Shown: positions 18,719 through 28,050 of the stretch, one piece after another
Layout of the letters: each line of letters opens with the position of its first letter
Numbering within the stretch: position 1 is the first letter of the stretch
Assembly: GCF_001555965.1 (NCBI RefSeq)
Contig: NZ_LSHX01000055.1
Coordinates: 1-64,000, forward strand
From: Sphingomonas sp. CCH21-G11
GTDB lineage: Bacteria > Pseudomonadota > Alphaproteobacteria > Sphingomonadales > Sphingomonadaceae
Direction of reading: 5' to 3'
Length of the DNA: 64,000 nucleotides
The notes under the pieces: generated by a model
Seen by the model: the letters and a program-made list of their open reading frames with translations, nothing else
Told to the model about the DNA's origin: nothing
The model's database searches: none
Program-made: the position numbers and the translations under genes

Positions 18719-19132
18719 ATGAACGGGTCGGAGGGGGCTGCGCTGGTCGACTGGACCGCGTTTGCACAAGCGCGGACCGAGCTGGGTGCCAGCTTCGTGC
18801 GCATCCTCGGCTATTTTCGTGAAGACGGCGTCAAGTCGGTGGCGGCGATCGAGCACGCGATGCGCAACCAGAACGCCACCGCGATGGTCATTCCCGCGCA
18901 CACCCTGAAGGGCGAATCGCGTCAGTTCGGCGCGGAGCCGCTGTCGGAGCTTGCGGAGACGATCGAGATGATCGCGCGCGCCTGCGTCGAGCGCCAGGAC
19001 GCGCCGACCGAGGCGCTGCAATATGTCGTCCAGCTGCGCCCGTTGTTTGAAAAGACGCTGAACATGCTGGAGGCGGAAGCCAATCCGCTGGTCGCGCGCC
19101 GTCCGCAATTCGGGCGCCGCGCCGCGTTGTAA
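18719..19132 (+). CDS. Stand-alone histidine phosphotransfer (Hpt) protein
   Basis: A 137-residue Hpt-domain protein. The phosphorylatable His61 lies in AHTLKGESRQFGAEPLSELAE, the standard HxxKG motif with a following Gly turn. There is no kinase or receiver domain attached and no sensor gene next to it, so it must serve a phosphorelay encoded elsewhere. The ATG at 18719 has GGAG about 6 bases upstream; an in-frame GTG at 18692 is less likely. Partners are unknown; the orphan receiver at 61127-61561 is a possible but unproven one. Confidence 0.85.
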   Translation: MNGSEGAALVDWTAFAQARTELGASFVRILGYFREDGVKSVAAIEHAMRNQNATAMVIPAHTLKGESRQFGAEPLSELAETIEMIARACVERQDAPTEALQYVVQLRPLFEKTLNMLEAEANPLVARRPQFGRRAAL

Positions 19133-19201
19133 GCGCGCGGGTATCGTCGCGACCCGTTCATCCCGAAACGCCCGAGCCGCATCGTCGGTGGAAATCTCCG
19201 G

Positions 19202-19283
19202 GTTACCCCTGGGCTCGACCCGGGGTCCCGCAATTTCTTGCGTCGGATCAGGCAGCGAGACCCCGGATCAAGCCCGGGGTGAC
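19202..19283. repeat. Paired palindromic intergenic repeat
   Basis: Two imperfect inverted arms, GTTACCCC..GGGGTC at 19202-19227 and GACCCC..GGGGTGAC at 19259-19283, separated by about 31 bp, between the convergent hpt and bfr genes. The arms share the GACCCCGG/CCGGGGTGAC core with the elements at 25375, 50916 and 56832. It could act as a bidirectional terminator here. Confidence 0.7.
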
Positions 19284-19315
19284 GGCGGGAAAATGGTCGT
19301 GCGCGGCGACGACGG

Positions 19316-19801
19316 TCAGTCGTCCTCCTTTTCGGGCCTGGAGTTGAGCTGGATATAGTTTTCCAGCCCCATCCGTTCGATCATCTCGAACTGACGTTCG
19401 AGCGTGTCGACATGCTCCTCTTCGCTGTCCAGGATCCTGCGGAACAGGTCGCGGCTGACATAGTCGCGAACCGCCTCGCTATGCGCGATCGCGTCGCGCA
19501 GCGTGACGAGCGCATCGTGCTCGAGCGCCAGATCGGCTTTGAGCACCTCCTCGACCGTCTCGCCGATGCGCAGCCGGCCGAGCAGCTGGAAATTGGGCAG
19601 GCCGTCGAGGAACAGGATGCGTTCCGATACCCAGTCGGCATGCTTCATCTCGTCGATTGATTCGTGCCGCTCGAATTCGGCCAGGCGGCGGACGCCCCAG
19701 TGATCGAGCAGGCGGTAGTGCAACCAATATTGGTTGATCGCCGTCAGCTCGTTCTTGAGCACCTGATTGAGATATTCGATGACGCCTTCGTCGCCCTTCA
19801 T
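19316..19801 (-). CDS. bfr: Bacterioferritin
   Basis: Haem-containing iron-storage ferritin. The 161-residue protein keeps the dinuclear ferroxidase ligands Glu18, Glu51, His54, Glu94, Glu127 and His130 and the haem-bridging Met52 in HESIDEMKHADW. Length is standard. It lies 103 bp downstream of the bacterioferritin-associated ferredoxin gene on the same strand, so storage and release functions are linked, and a Fur-box-like site precedes the pair. Confidence 0.95.
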   Translation of the reverse strand: MKGDEGVIEYLNQVLKNELTAINQYWLHYRLLDHWGVRRLAEFERHESIDEMKHADWVSERILFLDGLPNFQLLGRLRIGETVEEVLKADLALEHDALVTLRDAIAHSEAVRDYVSRDLFRRILDSEEEHVDTLERQFEMIERMGLENYIQLNSRPEKEDD

Positions 19802-19904
19802 GGAACCGGTCCTCGATCGTTTCGACGGTGAGTCTACGCTCGCAGGCGGCTGGGGAACAGGCTAAAAATCGCAGATTTGCGGCACTTTCGCGCAAATGCG
19901 AGTG

Positions 19905-20075
19905 TCAAGCAGTCGCGCGTTCGGCCTCGATGATGCTGCGCGCGAACGGGACGCATTGGCCGCATTTCGCCTGGCGCCCGAGCGCACGATAGGCCTGCGC
20001 CGCGCTCATCGCGCCGCCGCGTACCGCATCGCGCAGCTCGCGTTCCCGAATTGCATTGCAGACGCAGACGACCAT
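19905..20075 (-). CDS. bfd: Bacterioferritin-associated ferredoxin
   Basis: A 56-residue [2Fe-2S] protein that reduces bacterioferritin to release stored iron. The four cluster ligands are Cys4, Cys6, Cys38 and Cys41 in MVVCVCNAIRERE and AKCGQCVPFA. The ATG at 20075 gives the standard family N-terminus; a longer frame adds 18 unrelated residues. It is the first gene of the bfd-bfr pair, with a Fur-like palindrome 37-54 bp upstream of its start. Confidence 0.93.
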   Translation of the reverse strand: MVVCVCNAIRERELRDAVRGGAMSAAQAYRALGRQAKCGQCVPFARSIIEAERATA

Positions 20076-20111
20076 GGCGCTCTCTTGCTTCGACCGAGCA
20101 TATGTAGAGCT

Positions 20112-20129
20112 AATGAGACTGGCTCGCAA
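20112..20129 (-). promoter_or_regulatory. Fur-box-like site upstream of bfd-bfr
   Basis: The plus-strand bases AATGAGACTGGCTCGCAA match the commonly seen Fur-box form AATGAGAATCATTCGCAA at 14 of 18 positions, with both outer halves intact. It lies 37 bp upstream of the bfd start codon, a promoter-proximal position fitting iron control of bfd and bfr. The consensus is from general knowledge; no scoring was run. Confidence 0.5.
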
Positions 20130-20160
20130 CGTCTATTGCATCGCGTTCGCAAAAATCTGG

Positions 20161-21396
20161 TCAGGCCGGGCTGGGGCGCTGCATCGGCTGAAGCTGGAGC
20201 CGCGTGAGCGACCGCCACATCCATTCGAGCGGTCCGTACTGGAAGCGATCGAGCCACGGCTTGGACCAGGCCAGCATCAGCGCCCACATCCCCAGCATGG
20301 GCAGGTAGAGCGTCGCCCGGCTCAGTTCGCCGTACAGCCCGAATCCATAGCCGTAGAACAGCGTCGTCATCAGGATTGATGTCATCAGATAGTTGGTGAA
20401 CGCCATCCGCCCGGTCGCCGCGATCCGTTCGACCCACGCGCCGCCGTTGCGGGTGGCCAGGATGATCAGCGCCGCCCAGCCGACGATCATCAACGGCCGC
20501 ACCGGCGTCGCCAACGCCATCACGCCCAGCGTCACGCTCAGGATCGAGAAATTCGCCGCGACCATCATCGCGGCGATCGCGGCATAGGCGGGGATGCCGA
20601 TCCCGAAACCGATGGCCAGCCACTTGCGATAGCGTGCCAGCGGCCACGCGCCGGTCAGCATGCCCGATCGCAGCGCGGCCATGCCGAACAACATATAGGC
20701 GAGCGTCTCCCACCCGACAAACAGCACGGTGTTGATCGGCGTGCCGACATGCTTGGCGACCCGCTTGGCAAGAATGTCGGCATAGGTGCCGCGATAATTG
20801 GCCAGGTCGGCTGCGATATAGTCGGCGGGAGGCACGCCGAACCCCTTCTCGAACCCCGCCAGCGCCTTCGCCATTTCGGCCGGCGCGCCCGGCTGCTGCG
20901 CGGCGAAGATGAAGGCGGGAAGCGACCCCGTCACCAGCATCTCGACCACGATCAACCCGATACCGATCGCGATCATCCGGCGGACCGACAGGTTGCGCAT
21001 CAGATACGCGATCGACCCCATGATCGCATAGTGATGGAGGATGTCGCCCCACCAGATCAGATACAGGTGGGCGAGGCCGAAGACGAACAGCCAGAACATC
21101 CGGGCGAAGTGGATCCGCGCCGGGCTTTCGCCCTTTGCGGTCGCCCGATCGATCACCAGCAGCATTGAAGCGCCGAACAGGAACGAGAACAGCCCGCGCA
21201 TCTTGCCGTCGAACAGCACGAAATTGAACAGATAGGCGACGAGGTCGATGCCGGTCGCGCCGCCATAGGCGCGCGGATTCATATAGGCGGTGTCGACCAT
21301 CGACATGCCGACGATGTTCATGGTCAGGATGCCCATCACCGCTACCCCGCGGACGATGTCGAGCGTCCCGATTCGATCGGTCGCGTTGCCGTTCAT
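20161..21396 (-). CDS. DUF418 multi-pass membrane protein
   Basis: A 411-residue integral membrane protein with around ten hydrophobic segments. The N-terminus RIGTLDIVRGVAVMGILTMNIVG and the C-terminal GPLEWMWRSLTRLQ block are hallmarks of DUF418 proteins, which resemble acyltransferase-type membrane proteins but have no established function. The ATG at 21396 gives the expected family start; an upstream frame to 21543 adds 49 arginine-rich residues. It stands alone, its stop 86 bp from the bfd start on the same strand. Confidence 0.85.
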   Translation of the reverse strand: MNGNATDRIGTLDIVRGVAVMGILTMNIVGMSMVDTAYMNPRAYGGATGIDLVAYLFNFVLFDGKMRGLFSFLFGASMLLVIDRATAKGESPARIHFARMFWLFVFGLAHLYLIWWGDILHHYAIMGSIAYLMRNLSVRRMIAIGIGLIVVEMLVTGSLPAFIFAAQQPGAPAEMAKALAGFEKGFGVPPADYIAADLANYRGTYADILAKRVAKHVGTPINTVLFVGWETLAYMLFGMAALRSGMLTGAWPLARYRKWLAIGFGIGIPAYAAIAAMMVAANFSILSVTLGVMALATPVRPLMIVGWAALIILATRNGGAWVERIAATGRMAFTNYLMTSILMTTLFYGYGFGLYGELSRATLYLPMLGMWALMLAWSKPWLDRFQYGPLEWMWRSLTRLQLQPMQRPSPA

Positions 21397-21466
21397 CTTT
21401 GCCCCCCTGTATTGCGCCACCGATACACCGATCGCCCGGCAGCGAAAAGGGGCGCAAGCAGTCAGC

Positions 21467-22141
21467 TCACAGCCAGGACGTGATCTCCTCGATCGACTTG
21501 CGCTGGATGGCATGGAGCGGAATGGTCGCGTCGGCGGCGGCATGGCCGACGGTCACGATCATCAGCGGCTTCTCGTTCGCCGGACGCGCGCAGATCGTGT
21601 TCAGGAATCGCATGGGATTGGGGGTGTGCGTAAGCGTCGCCAGCCCCGCCTGATGCAGCGCGGCGAGCAGCAGGCCACAGGCGATGCCGACGCTCTCGGT
21701 CACATAATAATTCTGGCGGTCGTCGCCCGGTTGCGGGCCGCCGCGGCGCTGGCCGAACACCACGATCAGCCAGGGTGCTACCTCCAGATAGCTTTTGTCC
21801 GCGTCGGTCCCCAACGGGGCCAGCGCCTCCAGCCATTCCTGTCCCGCCTTGCCGGCATAGAATTCGCGTTCCTCGGCCTCCGCGCCCTCGCGGATGGCGC
21901 GCTTGGCCGCGGCCGATCCGACCACCGCGAAATGCCAGGGCTGGTGATTGGCCCCGCTCGGCGCGCTGCCCGCCGCCAGGATCGCCGCCTCGATCACCTC
22001 GCGCGCCACCGGCGTCGGTGCGAAGGCGCGGCACGTGCGGCGCGTCGCCATTGCGGCATGAAAGGCACGCGCGGCGTCCGCGCGCTCGACGTCGGTCATG
22101 TCGGGATAGGGTTGCCAGGGGATGAGGACGGGCTGGGTCAT
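21467..22141 (-). CDS. Nitroreductase-family flavoprotein
   Basis: A 224-residue FMN-dependent oxidoreductase of the nitroreductase fold. RRTCRAFAPTPV and the SAPSGANHQPWHFAVV segment form the FMN site; LTHTPNPMRFLN and the late VTVGHAAADATIP follow the pattern of the iodotyrosine-deiodinase/BluB-like branch. Natural substrate unknown. ATG at 22141 is preferred over one at 22174. It is separated from the thioredoxin-like gene upstream by about 150 bp containing a palindromic repeat. Confidence 0.86.
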   Translation of the reverse strand: MTQPVLIPWQPYPDMTDVERADAARAFHAAMATRRTCRAFAPTPVAREVIEAAILAAGSAPSGANHQPWHFAVVGSAAAKRAIREGAEAEEREFYAGKAGQEWLEALAPLGTDADKSYLEVAPWLIVVFGQRRGGPQPGDDRQNYYVTESVGIACGLLLAALHQAGLATLTHTPNPMRFLNTICARPANEKPLMIVTVGHAAADATIPLHAIQRKSIEEITSWL

Positions 22142-22190
22142 GGGCGAATTGAGCGCCGATCTAAACATCCACAACGTCCCCGTTCGTATC

Positions 22191-22235
22191 GAGCGAAGTC
22201 GAGATACGTGTCTCGACGATGCTCGACACGAGCGG
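22191..22235. repeat. Imperfect palindromic repeat, GTTCGTATCGAG type
   Basis: Arms CGTTCGTATCGAGC (22191-22204) and GCTCGACACGAGCG (22221-22234) are near-complementary, with a further inner GTCGAGATACG/GTCTCGAC pairing. A related element is found at 30453-30522. It sits in the 150-bp gap between the nitroreductase and thioredoxin-like genes. Confidence 0.6.
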
Positions 22236-22291
22236 TTTTCATAGGGTTTGGTCTCAATGGTTTCCCTTTCGTCCGGCCCACAATGCTCGCG

Positions 22292-22879
22292 TCACGCCTT
22301 TGCCAGCATCGCCAGCAGGTCGGCGGTGCTCGGCCGCTTCTTGTAATCGGTTTCGACCGATTTCGCCTTCACCCGTCCCTTGGCATCGAGGACGAGGACG
22401 GTGGGATAGGGGACGCCATAGGCGAAATTGCCCTCCGGATAGCGCGGGTCGCGCAGGCCCCAGGCGTTGGCCATCGCGCCACCGGCATCGCTCAGCAGCG
22501 GGAACGCGATGTTCTGCTTCGCAGCGAAATCGGCGAGCACCGCGGGATCGTCATAGCTGACCGCGACGAAGCGCACGCCCTTCGCGCGCGCCTGCGCGGC
22601 GATGTCGCCCAGCCCCTTCAGCTGCGTCTGGCAATAGGGGCACCATTTCGCCGACCTGAACAGCACGACCATGATCGGCTTGCCCGCCGCCTGTCGCTGC
22701 AAAGTCGTCGGCTTGCCGTCCTGGCCGCGCAGCGCGTGGCCGAGCGCGAGCTTGCCGCCGACCGCCGGACCCGGCACCGACTGGGCCAGCGCCGGCGCGG
22801 ACGGGCTGGTCGCAAGCACGGCGATGCCCGCGGGTGCCAGCAGCAGGGCGGAGAGCGTCGGGCCGATCAGTCGGGACAT
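22292..22879 (-). CDS. Exported thioredoxin-like / peroxiredoxin-like protein
   Basis: A 195-residue secreted protein of the AhpC-TSA/redoxin superfamily. A hydrophobic signal (residues 5-32, likely cleavage after ALA) precedes the redox centre WCPYC (Cys80, Cys83) in FRSAKWCPYCQTQL. The CxxC pair suggests a thiol-disulfide or bacterioferritin-comigratory-like role in the periplasm rather than a one-Cys peroxidase. It is 58 bp downstream of purL's stop going leftward, so it could be read from the purL message, though no functional link is apparent. Confidence 0.8.
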   Translation of the reverse strand: MSRLIGPTLSALLLAPAGIAVLATSPSAPALAQSVPGPAVGGKLALGHALRGQDGKPTTLQRQAAGKPIMVVLFRSAKWCPYCQTQLKGLGDIAAQARAKGVRFVAVSYDDPAVLADFAAKQNIAFPLLSDAGGAMANAWGLRDPRYPEGNFAYGVPYPTVLVLDAKGRVKAKSVETDYKKRPSTADLLAMLAKA

Positions 22880-22937
22880 GATGTTTCCTTGCAGGTTGAA
22901 CGGGTCTCGTCCCGGTTCGCGACGACGACCGTGCGGG

Positions 22938-25169
22938 TTACAGCGCCGCGGCGTCGCCCATCAGCGTGGGAAAGAAGCCTTCGTGCGCGGCGCGCAGTTC
23001 CTCGATCGTCACCGCCCAGTCGCCATCCTCGGTCTCGAACAGGATGCGGTCGCGGATCGTGCGGCCCAGCGGATCGACCGGCACGTCGGCCGCGTGCGCC
23101 GCTGCCATGAAGTCGGCCAGACAGGTGTCGCACACGGTCACGACGTACAGCCCCTGGTCCTCGCCAAAGAAGGAGCCGGCATTGCCGAACGGCTGGGGCG
23201 AATCGATCAGCGCGCCGATGCCGCTGGCCAGCGCCATTTCGGCGACCGCGACCGCGACGCCGCCGTCGGACACGTCATGGCACGCCTTGATCGCACCGCA
23301 GCCGATCTGGCCGCGGATGAAGTCGCCGGTCCGCCGTTCGGCCTTCAGGTCGACGAACGGCGGCGGCCCATCCTCGCGCCCGTGCAGTTCGCGCAGCCAC
23401 AGCGACTGGCCCAGATGCCCCTCGCGCTCGCCGACCAGCAGGATGATGTCGCCCAGCCCCTTGAACCCGATCGTCGCCGATCGCTCCCAGTCCTTGAGAA
23501 TGCCGACCCCGCCGATCGCCGGGGTGGGCAGGATGGCGGAGCCGCCGCCCGTCGCCTTCGATTCGTTGTAGAGCGACACATTGCCGCTCACGATCGGAAA
23601 ATCGAGCGCGCGGCACGCCTGGGCCATGCCGTCCAGGCACCCGACGATCTGGCCCATGATCTCGGGCCGCTGCGGATTGGCGAAGTTCAGGCAGTTGGTG
23701 ATGGCGAGCGGGGTCGCGCCGACACAGGTCAGGTTGCGCCACGCCTCCGCCACCGCCTGCTTGCCGCCCGCGACCGGGTCGGCGAAGCAATAGCGCGGCG
23801 TGCAGTCGGTGGTCATTGCCAGTGCCTTGGCCGTCCCGTGGACCCGCACCACCGCCGCGTCGCCGCCGGGGCGCTGCACCGTGTCGGCGCCGACTTGGGT
23901 GTCATACTGCTCCCAGATCCAGCGCCGGCTGGCGAGATCGGGCGTCGCCATCAGCTTGAGCAGGTCGACCGCGACGTTCGCGCTTTCCGGCGCGTCGGTC
24001 AGATCGGCGGGCGGAGGCGTCGGCACCCACGGCCGGTCATAGAGCGGCGCTTCGTCGGCCAGCGGCCCGAGCGGGATGTCGGCAACGGTCTCGCCCCGCC
24101 ATTTGAGCACCATGCGGCCCCCAAGAACCGGATCCGGCTCGGTGACGGTGCCGATCACCGCGAAGTCGAGCTCCCATTTGCGGAAGATCGCCTCCGCCTC
24201 GGCCTCGCGGCCGGGCTTGAGCACCATCAGCATCCGTTCCTGCGATTCGGACAGCATCATCTCATAGGGCGTCATGCCGGCTTCGCGCTGGGGCACATGG
24301 TCCATGATCAGTTCGATGCCGACCCCACCCTTCGACGCCATTTCGACGCTGGAGGAGGTCAGGCCGGCCGCGCCCATATCCTGGATCGCCACAATGGCGT
24401 CCGACGCCATCAGCTCCAGGCACGCCTCGATCAGCAGCTTCTCCGTGAAGGGATCGCCGACCTGGACGGTCGGGCGCTTCTCGTCCGACTTCTCGTCGAA
24501 ATCGGCGCTCGCCATCGTCGCGCCATGGATGCCGTCGCGCCCGGTCTTCGACCCGACATAGACCACCGGATTGCCGATGCCGGCGGCGGCGCTGTAGAAG
24601 ATCTTGTCCTGCTGGGCGATGCCGACGGTCATCGCGTTGACCAGAATGTTGCCATCGTAAGCGGGGTGGAAATTGACCTCGCCCCCCACCGTCGGGACGC
24701 CGACGCAATTGCCATAACCGCCGATGCCGTGGACGACGCCGGCGATCAGGTGGCGCATCTTCGGATGATCGGGCCGGCCAAAGCGCAGCGCGTTCAGGTT
24801 CGCGATCGGCCGCGCGCCCATGGTGAACACGTCGCGCAGGATGCCGCCCACCCCGGTCGCCGCGCCCTGATAGGGCTCGATATAGGACGGGTGGTTGTGG
24901 CTCTCCATCTTGAAGATCGCCGCCTGGCCGTCGCCGATGTCGATGACGCCCGCATTCTCGCCGGGGCCGCAGATCACCCAGGGTGCTTCGGTCGGCAGCT
25001 TCTTCAGGTGGATGCGGCTGGATTTGTAGCTGCAATGCTCCGACCACATGACCGAGAAGATGCCAAGCTCGGTCAGGTTGGGTACCCGCCCCAGCGCCGC
25101 CAGCACGCGATCATATTCTTCGGGCGACAGGCCGTGCTCGGCAACGATTTCGGGCGTGATCTCGGTCAT
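22938..25169 (-). CDS. purL: Phosphoribosylformylglycinamidine synthase subunit PurL
   Basis: Synthetase subunit of FGAM synthase in purine synthesis; works with PurS and PurQ, which are not nearby. The 743-residue length matches the small PurL type. Features include [58 protein letters not shown], and the C-terminal [18 protein letters not shown]. The ATG at 25169 begins the canonical [14 protein letters not shown]; the open frame runs 100 codons further upstream through intergenic sequence and the repeat at 25375-25481, but that stretch is not coding. Confidence 0.97.
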   Translation of the reverse strand: MTEITPEIVAEHGLSPEEYDRVLAALGRVPNLTELGIFSVMWSEHCSYKSSRIHLKKLPTEAPWVICGPGENAGVIDIGDGQAAIFKMESHNHPSYIEPYQGAATGVGGILRDVFTMGARPIANLNALRFGRPDHPKMRHLIAGVVHGIGGYGNCVGVPTVGGEVNFHPAYDGNILVNAMTVGIAQQDKIFYSAAAGIGNPVVYVGSKTGRDGIHGATMASADFDEKSDEKRPTVQVGDPFTEKLLIEACLELMASDAIVAIQDMGAAGLTSSSVEMASKGGVGIELIMDHVPQREAGMTPYEMMLSESQERMLMVLKPGREAEAEAIFRKWELDFAVIGTVTEPDPVLGGRMVLKWRGETVADIPLGPLADEAPLYDRPWVPTPPPADLTDAPESANVAVDLLKLMATPDLASRRWIWEQYDTQVGADTVQRPGGDAAVVRVHGTAKALAMTTDCTPRYCFADPVAGGKQAVAEAWRNLTCVGATPLAITNCLNFANPQRPEIMGQIVGCLDGMAQACRALDFPIVSGNVSLYNESKATGGGSAILPTPAIGGVGILKDWERSATIGFKGLGDIILLVGEREGHLGQSLWLRELHGREDGPPPFVDLKAERRTGDFIRGQIGCGAIKACHDVSDGGVAVAVAEMALASGIGALIDSPQPFGNAGSFFGEDQGLYVVTVCDTCLADFMAAAHAADVPVDPLGRTIRDRILFETEDGDWAVTIEELRAAHEGFFPTLMGDAAAL

Positions 25170-25374
25170 GCGCCGCGCTTTAGGGGGATGCGGCGAAGGG
25201 CGCAATTGCGCGTGCTGTGCGACGTCTGGTTTCGACCTGCCCGGGCGCGTTTGATCGGGATGCGGAGCGGGACGACAGGTGCGCCATGCCGGCAGGATGG
25301 CATGTGGCCGCCTGATTGGCCCGAGACACGTATCTGGAATGGAGAATTCAGCGAATGCCAGCCGCAAATCCTCT

Positions 25375-25481
25375 GTCACCCCGGCCTTGTGCCGGGGTCC
25401 ACGGTGCGGCGAGGCGTCGGCCTCCGGTTCGTGAGGGCAAAGCGGGCGGCAAGGTGGACCCCGGCACAAGGCCGGGGTGAC
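25375..25481. repeat. Perfect 28-bp inverted repeat pair, GTCACCCCGGCC family
   Basis: Two exactly complementary 28-base arms at 25375-25402 and 25454-25481 flank about 50 bp; each arm is itself a hairpin (CCCCGGCCTTGTGCCGGGG). It lies in the 373-bp region 25170-25542 between purL and the phospholipase-D-type gene, which otherwise holds no recognisable gene. The same element is found at 50916-51067 and 56832-56980. The arrangement resembles REP doublets; no partner transposase is in the window. Confidence 0.85.
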
Positions 25482-25542
25482 GGGGCAGGTGGCAGCGTGA
25501 GGCCAATCGATCGCTGCCGCTCTGGTTATCGTCCCTATCGCA

Positions 25543-27027
25543 TCAGTTGCGCCGGCGCCCCCGTCGTCTCAGGCGCCTGAGCAGATCGCGCTTGGCCAGG
25601 CTTTCAAACATCTCCTCGGGGCCTTCGGGATCGAGGATCTTGTTGTCGGCCAGCCATTCCTCGACCGCGGTCAGGTCCGGGATCTCGTAATCGATCAGCG
25701 TTCGCCCCGGGCGGCGCAGGGCGTCGATCGTGGCAATCAGCGATCCCGTGGCCATCACCGTGCGCGCGACCGTCACCGGGTCGCAGCCCAGATGTTCGGC
25801 GATCAGGTCGTTGCGGATGCCCGCGATCGTCGCTTCCTCGTCCGCATTGCCGGGCAATGTCGCGTCGATCGTCACGTCGCATTCGGTGTCGAGCCGCATC
25901 GAGCGGTTGTTGAAATTGGACGAACCGACGCGCAGCACGATGTCGTCGATGATCGTCACCTTGGCATGGACATAGATCGGCGTGCCCGCCGTGGTGACCG
26001 GGTGATAGATGCGCAGCCGGTTGACATGGTCGCGCTGCTTCAGCGCCTGGAACAGGCGCGCGCGGGCGGTGTCCATCGCGATCGGCTCGAGCCAGCCGTC
26101 GGCCTTGACCGGGTTGATGATGATGAACTCGGGCGGATCGGGTTCGTCCAGCCGGCGCGCGATCGCCTCGGCCACCTTGCGTGAGGCGAAATACTGGCTC
26201 TCGGCATAGACATGGCGTTCGGCGCGCGCGATCAGGTCGACATAGAGCGCCTCGATCTCGGTCACCGCGTCCAGATCGGGCATGGTCGGCGAAGAGCGCG
26301 AAATCGCGACATCGGCATCGGTGAACATCGTCGCCAGACCCTCGGGCCAGCATTCTTCCGCCGTATCCGGCGCCGCCATCGGCGCGCCGCCCGCGCGCGT
26401 CCAGCGATCGCGGCACAATTCGCCCAGCGCGCCCGCGACCGGCCCCGACAGCGCGGTGGTCGCATCGTGCCAGGGGCCATAGGGCGTGCCGTCGGGCTCG
26501 CGCCGGCGCGGCTCGTCGTCGCGATGGTCGCGCGTGTCCCAGCGGTCGACCGTCATGTCGATGCCGCCGCAAAAGGCGAGGCGATCGTCGATCACCACGA
26601 TCTTCTGGTGGTGCGACGCGCCCGCGGGGTGAAAGGCGTCGAGCTTCACATGGATGCGCGGGTGCCGCCACCAGCGGATCAGCGTCATCAGCGTGGTCGG
26701 CTGAAAGAAGCTCTTCAGCGCGCCGGTGTCCCAGCGCAAAATATGCACCTGAAGCGCGGGATTGCGGGCGACCAGCCAGTCGATGAACGGCCCGACTTCG
26801 GCCGGGGCATCGTCGTCATGTTCGTGGACCAGCTTGATCCGCGCGTCGAAATCCCATCCGACCAGCAGAATCTGTTGCCGGGCCTGGCGCATCGCGGAGC
26901 GGACGTGGCGGAAATACTGCTCGGCATCGACGATCACGGTTGCGCGCGTCGCGCGCGCGATCCGCCAGCAGTTGCGGCCGGGATCGAGCGCATGGGGGTC
27001 GTTTTCGGCCACGCGCGCCTCCTCCAT
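25543..27027 (-). CDS. Phospholipase D-superfamily protein
   Basis: A 494-residue protein with two HKD half-sites: His140/Lys142/Asp147 ([12 protein letters not shown]) and His354/Lys356/Asp361 ([10 protein letters not shown]), the complete pair of a PLD-type phosphodiesterase or transphosphatidylase. No signal peptide is evident and the C-terminus is strongly basic ([11 protein letters not shown]). Members include cardiolipin synthases and phospholipases; the soluble form here fits PLD more than membrane-bound Cls. ATG at 27027 lies 7 bp after the alpha/beta hydrolase stop, so the two are co-transcribed. Confidence 0.88.
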   Translation of the reverse strand: MEEARVAENDPHALDPGRNCWRIARATRATVIVDAEQYFRHVRSAMRQARQQILLVGWDFDARIKLVHEHDDDAPAEVGPFIDWLVARNPALQVHILRWDTGALKSFFQPTTLMTLIRWWRHPRIHVKLDAFHPAGASHHQKIVVIDDRLAFCGGIDMTVDRWDTRDHRDDEPRRREPDGTPYGPWHDATTALSGPVAGALGELCRDRWTRAGGAPMAAPDTAEECWPEGLATMFTDADVAISRSSPTMPDLDAVTEIEALYVDLIARAERHVYAESQYFASRKVAEAIARRLDEPDPPEFIIINPVKADGWLEPIAMDTARARLFQALKQRDHVNRLRIYHPVTTAGTPIYVHAKVTIIDDIVLRVGSSNFNNRSMRLDTECDVTIDATLPGNADEEATIAGIRNDLIAEHLGCDPVTVARTVMATGSLIATIDALRRPGRTLIDYEIPDLTAVEEWLADNKILDPEGPEEMFESLAKRDLLRRLRRRGRRRN

Positions 27028-27034
27028 GCCGCCG

Positions 27035-28024
27035 TCAGCTACCCGAATGATCCGGAGGCGCAACGGTTCCGTCGAGGAATCGCGCCGCGTCGGCGGCGCT
27101 GCGATCGGCCGCCTCCTCCATCGGGATGTGGCCAATGCCGGGATAGACGATCAGCTTCGCCTTCGGGATGCGCGCCGCCAGCCACCGTCCGGACGACGCG
27201 GGGATCAACCGATCCTGCGCGCCCCACAGGATCAGCGTCGGCGCGGCGATGCGGGCGAGCGCCGCGTCGGTGGCATCGTCGGGCGGGATCGCAAACCGCT
27301 CGATCGTTGCGGCCCGGTTGCCGGGATAGCGCAGCAGCTCCCAATAACGATCGATCAGCTCGTCGGTCGCGCGCCGCGGGTCGGCATAGGCCGCGGGCAG
27401 GCTGTCGGCGATCAGGCTGCGCGGCGTGATCGAAGTCGCCAGATTGCGGATCACCGGCATGCGCGCGACGCGAAAGGCGATCGGGGCCTCGCCGCCCTGC
27501 GGGTCGGGCTGGCCGACCGAATCGACCAGGATCAGCGCGCTCACCCGGTCGGGATGCGCGAGCGCATAGCGCCACGCGACGCCGCCGCCCATCGAATTGC
27601 CCGCCACCGCCATGTGCGCGATGCCGAGCGTGCGGCGCACCCGCTCGACCGTGTCGACAAAGGCGGCGGGCGCATAGTCACCGGCAGGATTGGGGCCGGT
27701 CAGGCCATGGCCGATCTGGTCGAAGCGGATGACGCGATAGCGCGCCTGCAGCCGCGTCGCCCAGGGTTCCCAGGTGTGGAGCGACGCGTTCGATCCGTGG
27801 AGCAGCATCAGCACAGGGGCGTCGCGCGGCCCGGTATCGCGCAGATGGACGGTCAGCCCGCCGCCGACATCGACGAAACGCGACGGCGCGGACGCGTATT
27901 TCGCGCGCATTGCCGCCGGGTCGGTATCGGGGGTGTAGCCGATTGCAAAACCGATCGCGGCGACGGCCAGCAGCGCCAGCAACGCGAACCGCCACACGGG
28001 CCGCCGCCGCCCCGGCCTGCGCAT
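27035..28024 (-). CDS. Membrane-anchored alpha/beta hydrolase
   Basis: A 329-residue alpha/beta-fold hydrolase with an N-terminal transmembrane anchor (about residues 11-30). The nucleophile is Ser144 in GNSMGG, with oxyanion HGSNAS, acid near LWGAQDRL and His in GIGHIPMEE. Substrate unknown. It sits between accC and the PLD gene in one leftward transcription unit (26 and 7 bp gaps), suggesting lipid-related work. Start is the ATG at 28024; earlier in-frame codons lie inside accC. Confidence 0.83.
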   Translation of the reverse strand: MRRPGRRRPVWRFALLALLAVAAIGFAIGYTPDTDPAAMRAKYASAPSRFVDVGGGLTVHLRDTGPRDAPVLMLLHGSNASLHTWEPWATRLQARYRVIRFDQIGHGLTGPNPAGDYAPAAFVDTVERVRRTLGIAHMAVAGNSMGGGVAWRYALAHPDRVSALILVDSVGQPDPQGGEAPIAFRVARMPVIRNLATSITPRSLIADSLPAAYADPRRATDELIDRYWELLRYPGNRAATIERFAIPPDDATDAALARIAAPTLILWGAQDRLIPASSGRWLAARIPKAKLIVYPGIGHIPMEEAADRSAADAARFLDGTVAPPDHSGS

Positions 28025-28050
28025 CCGCCGGATCGGGGGCAGGGTGGGAG

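Noticed and set aside
21290..23110. A 606-codon plus-strand frame across the nitroreductase and thioredoxin-like genes
   Set aside because: Crosses several real genes and intergenic repeats; composition is that of a shadow frame.
25170..25469. 100-codon N-terminal extension of PurL
   Set aside because: Runs through a repeat and intergenic sequence; MTEITPEI at 25169 is the family start.
25375..25481. CRISPR array
   Set aside because: Repeats come as isolated inverted pairs, not direct repeats with regular spacers, and no cas gene is seen.
22671..25580. A 969-codon open frame on the plus strand opposite purL
   Set aside because: Arginine/alanine-rich antisense reading of a GC-rich gene, without any motif, and fully opposite the clearly recognised purL.
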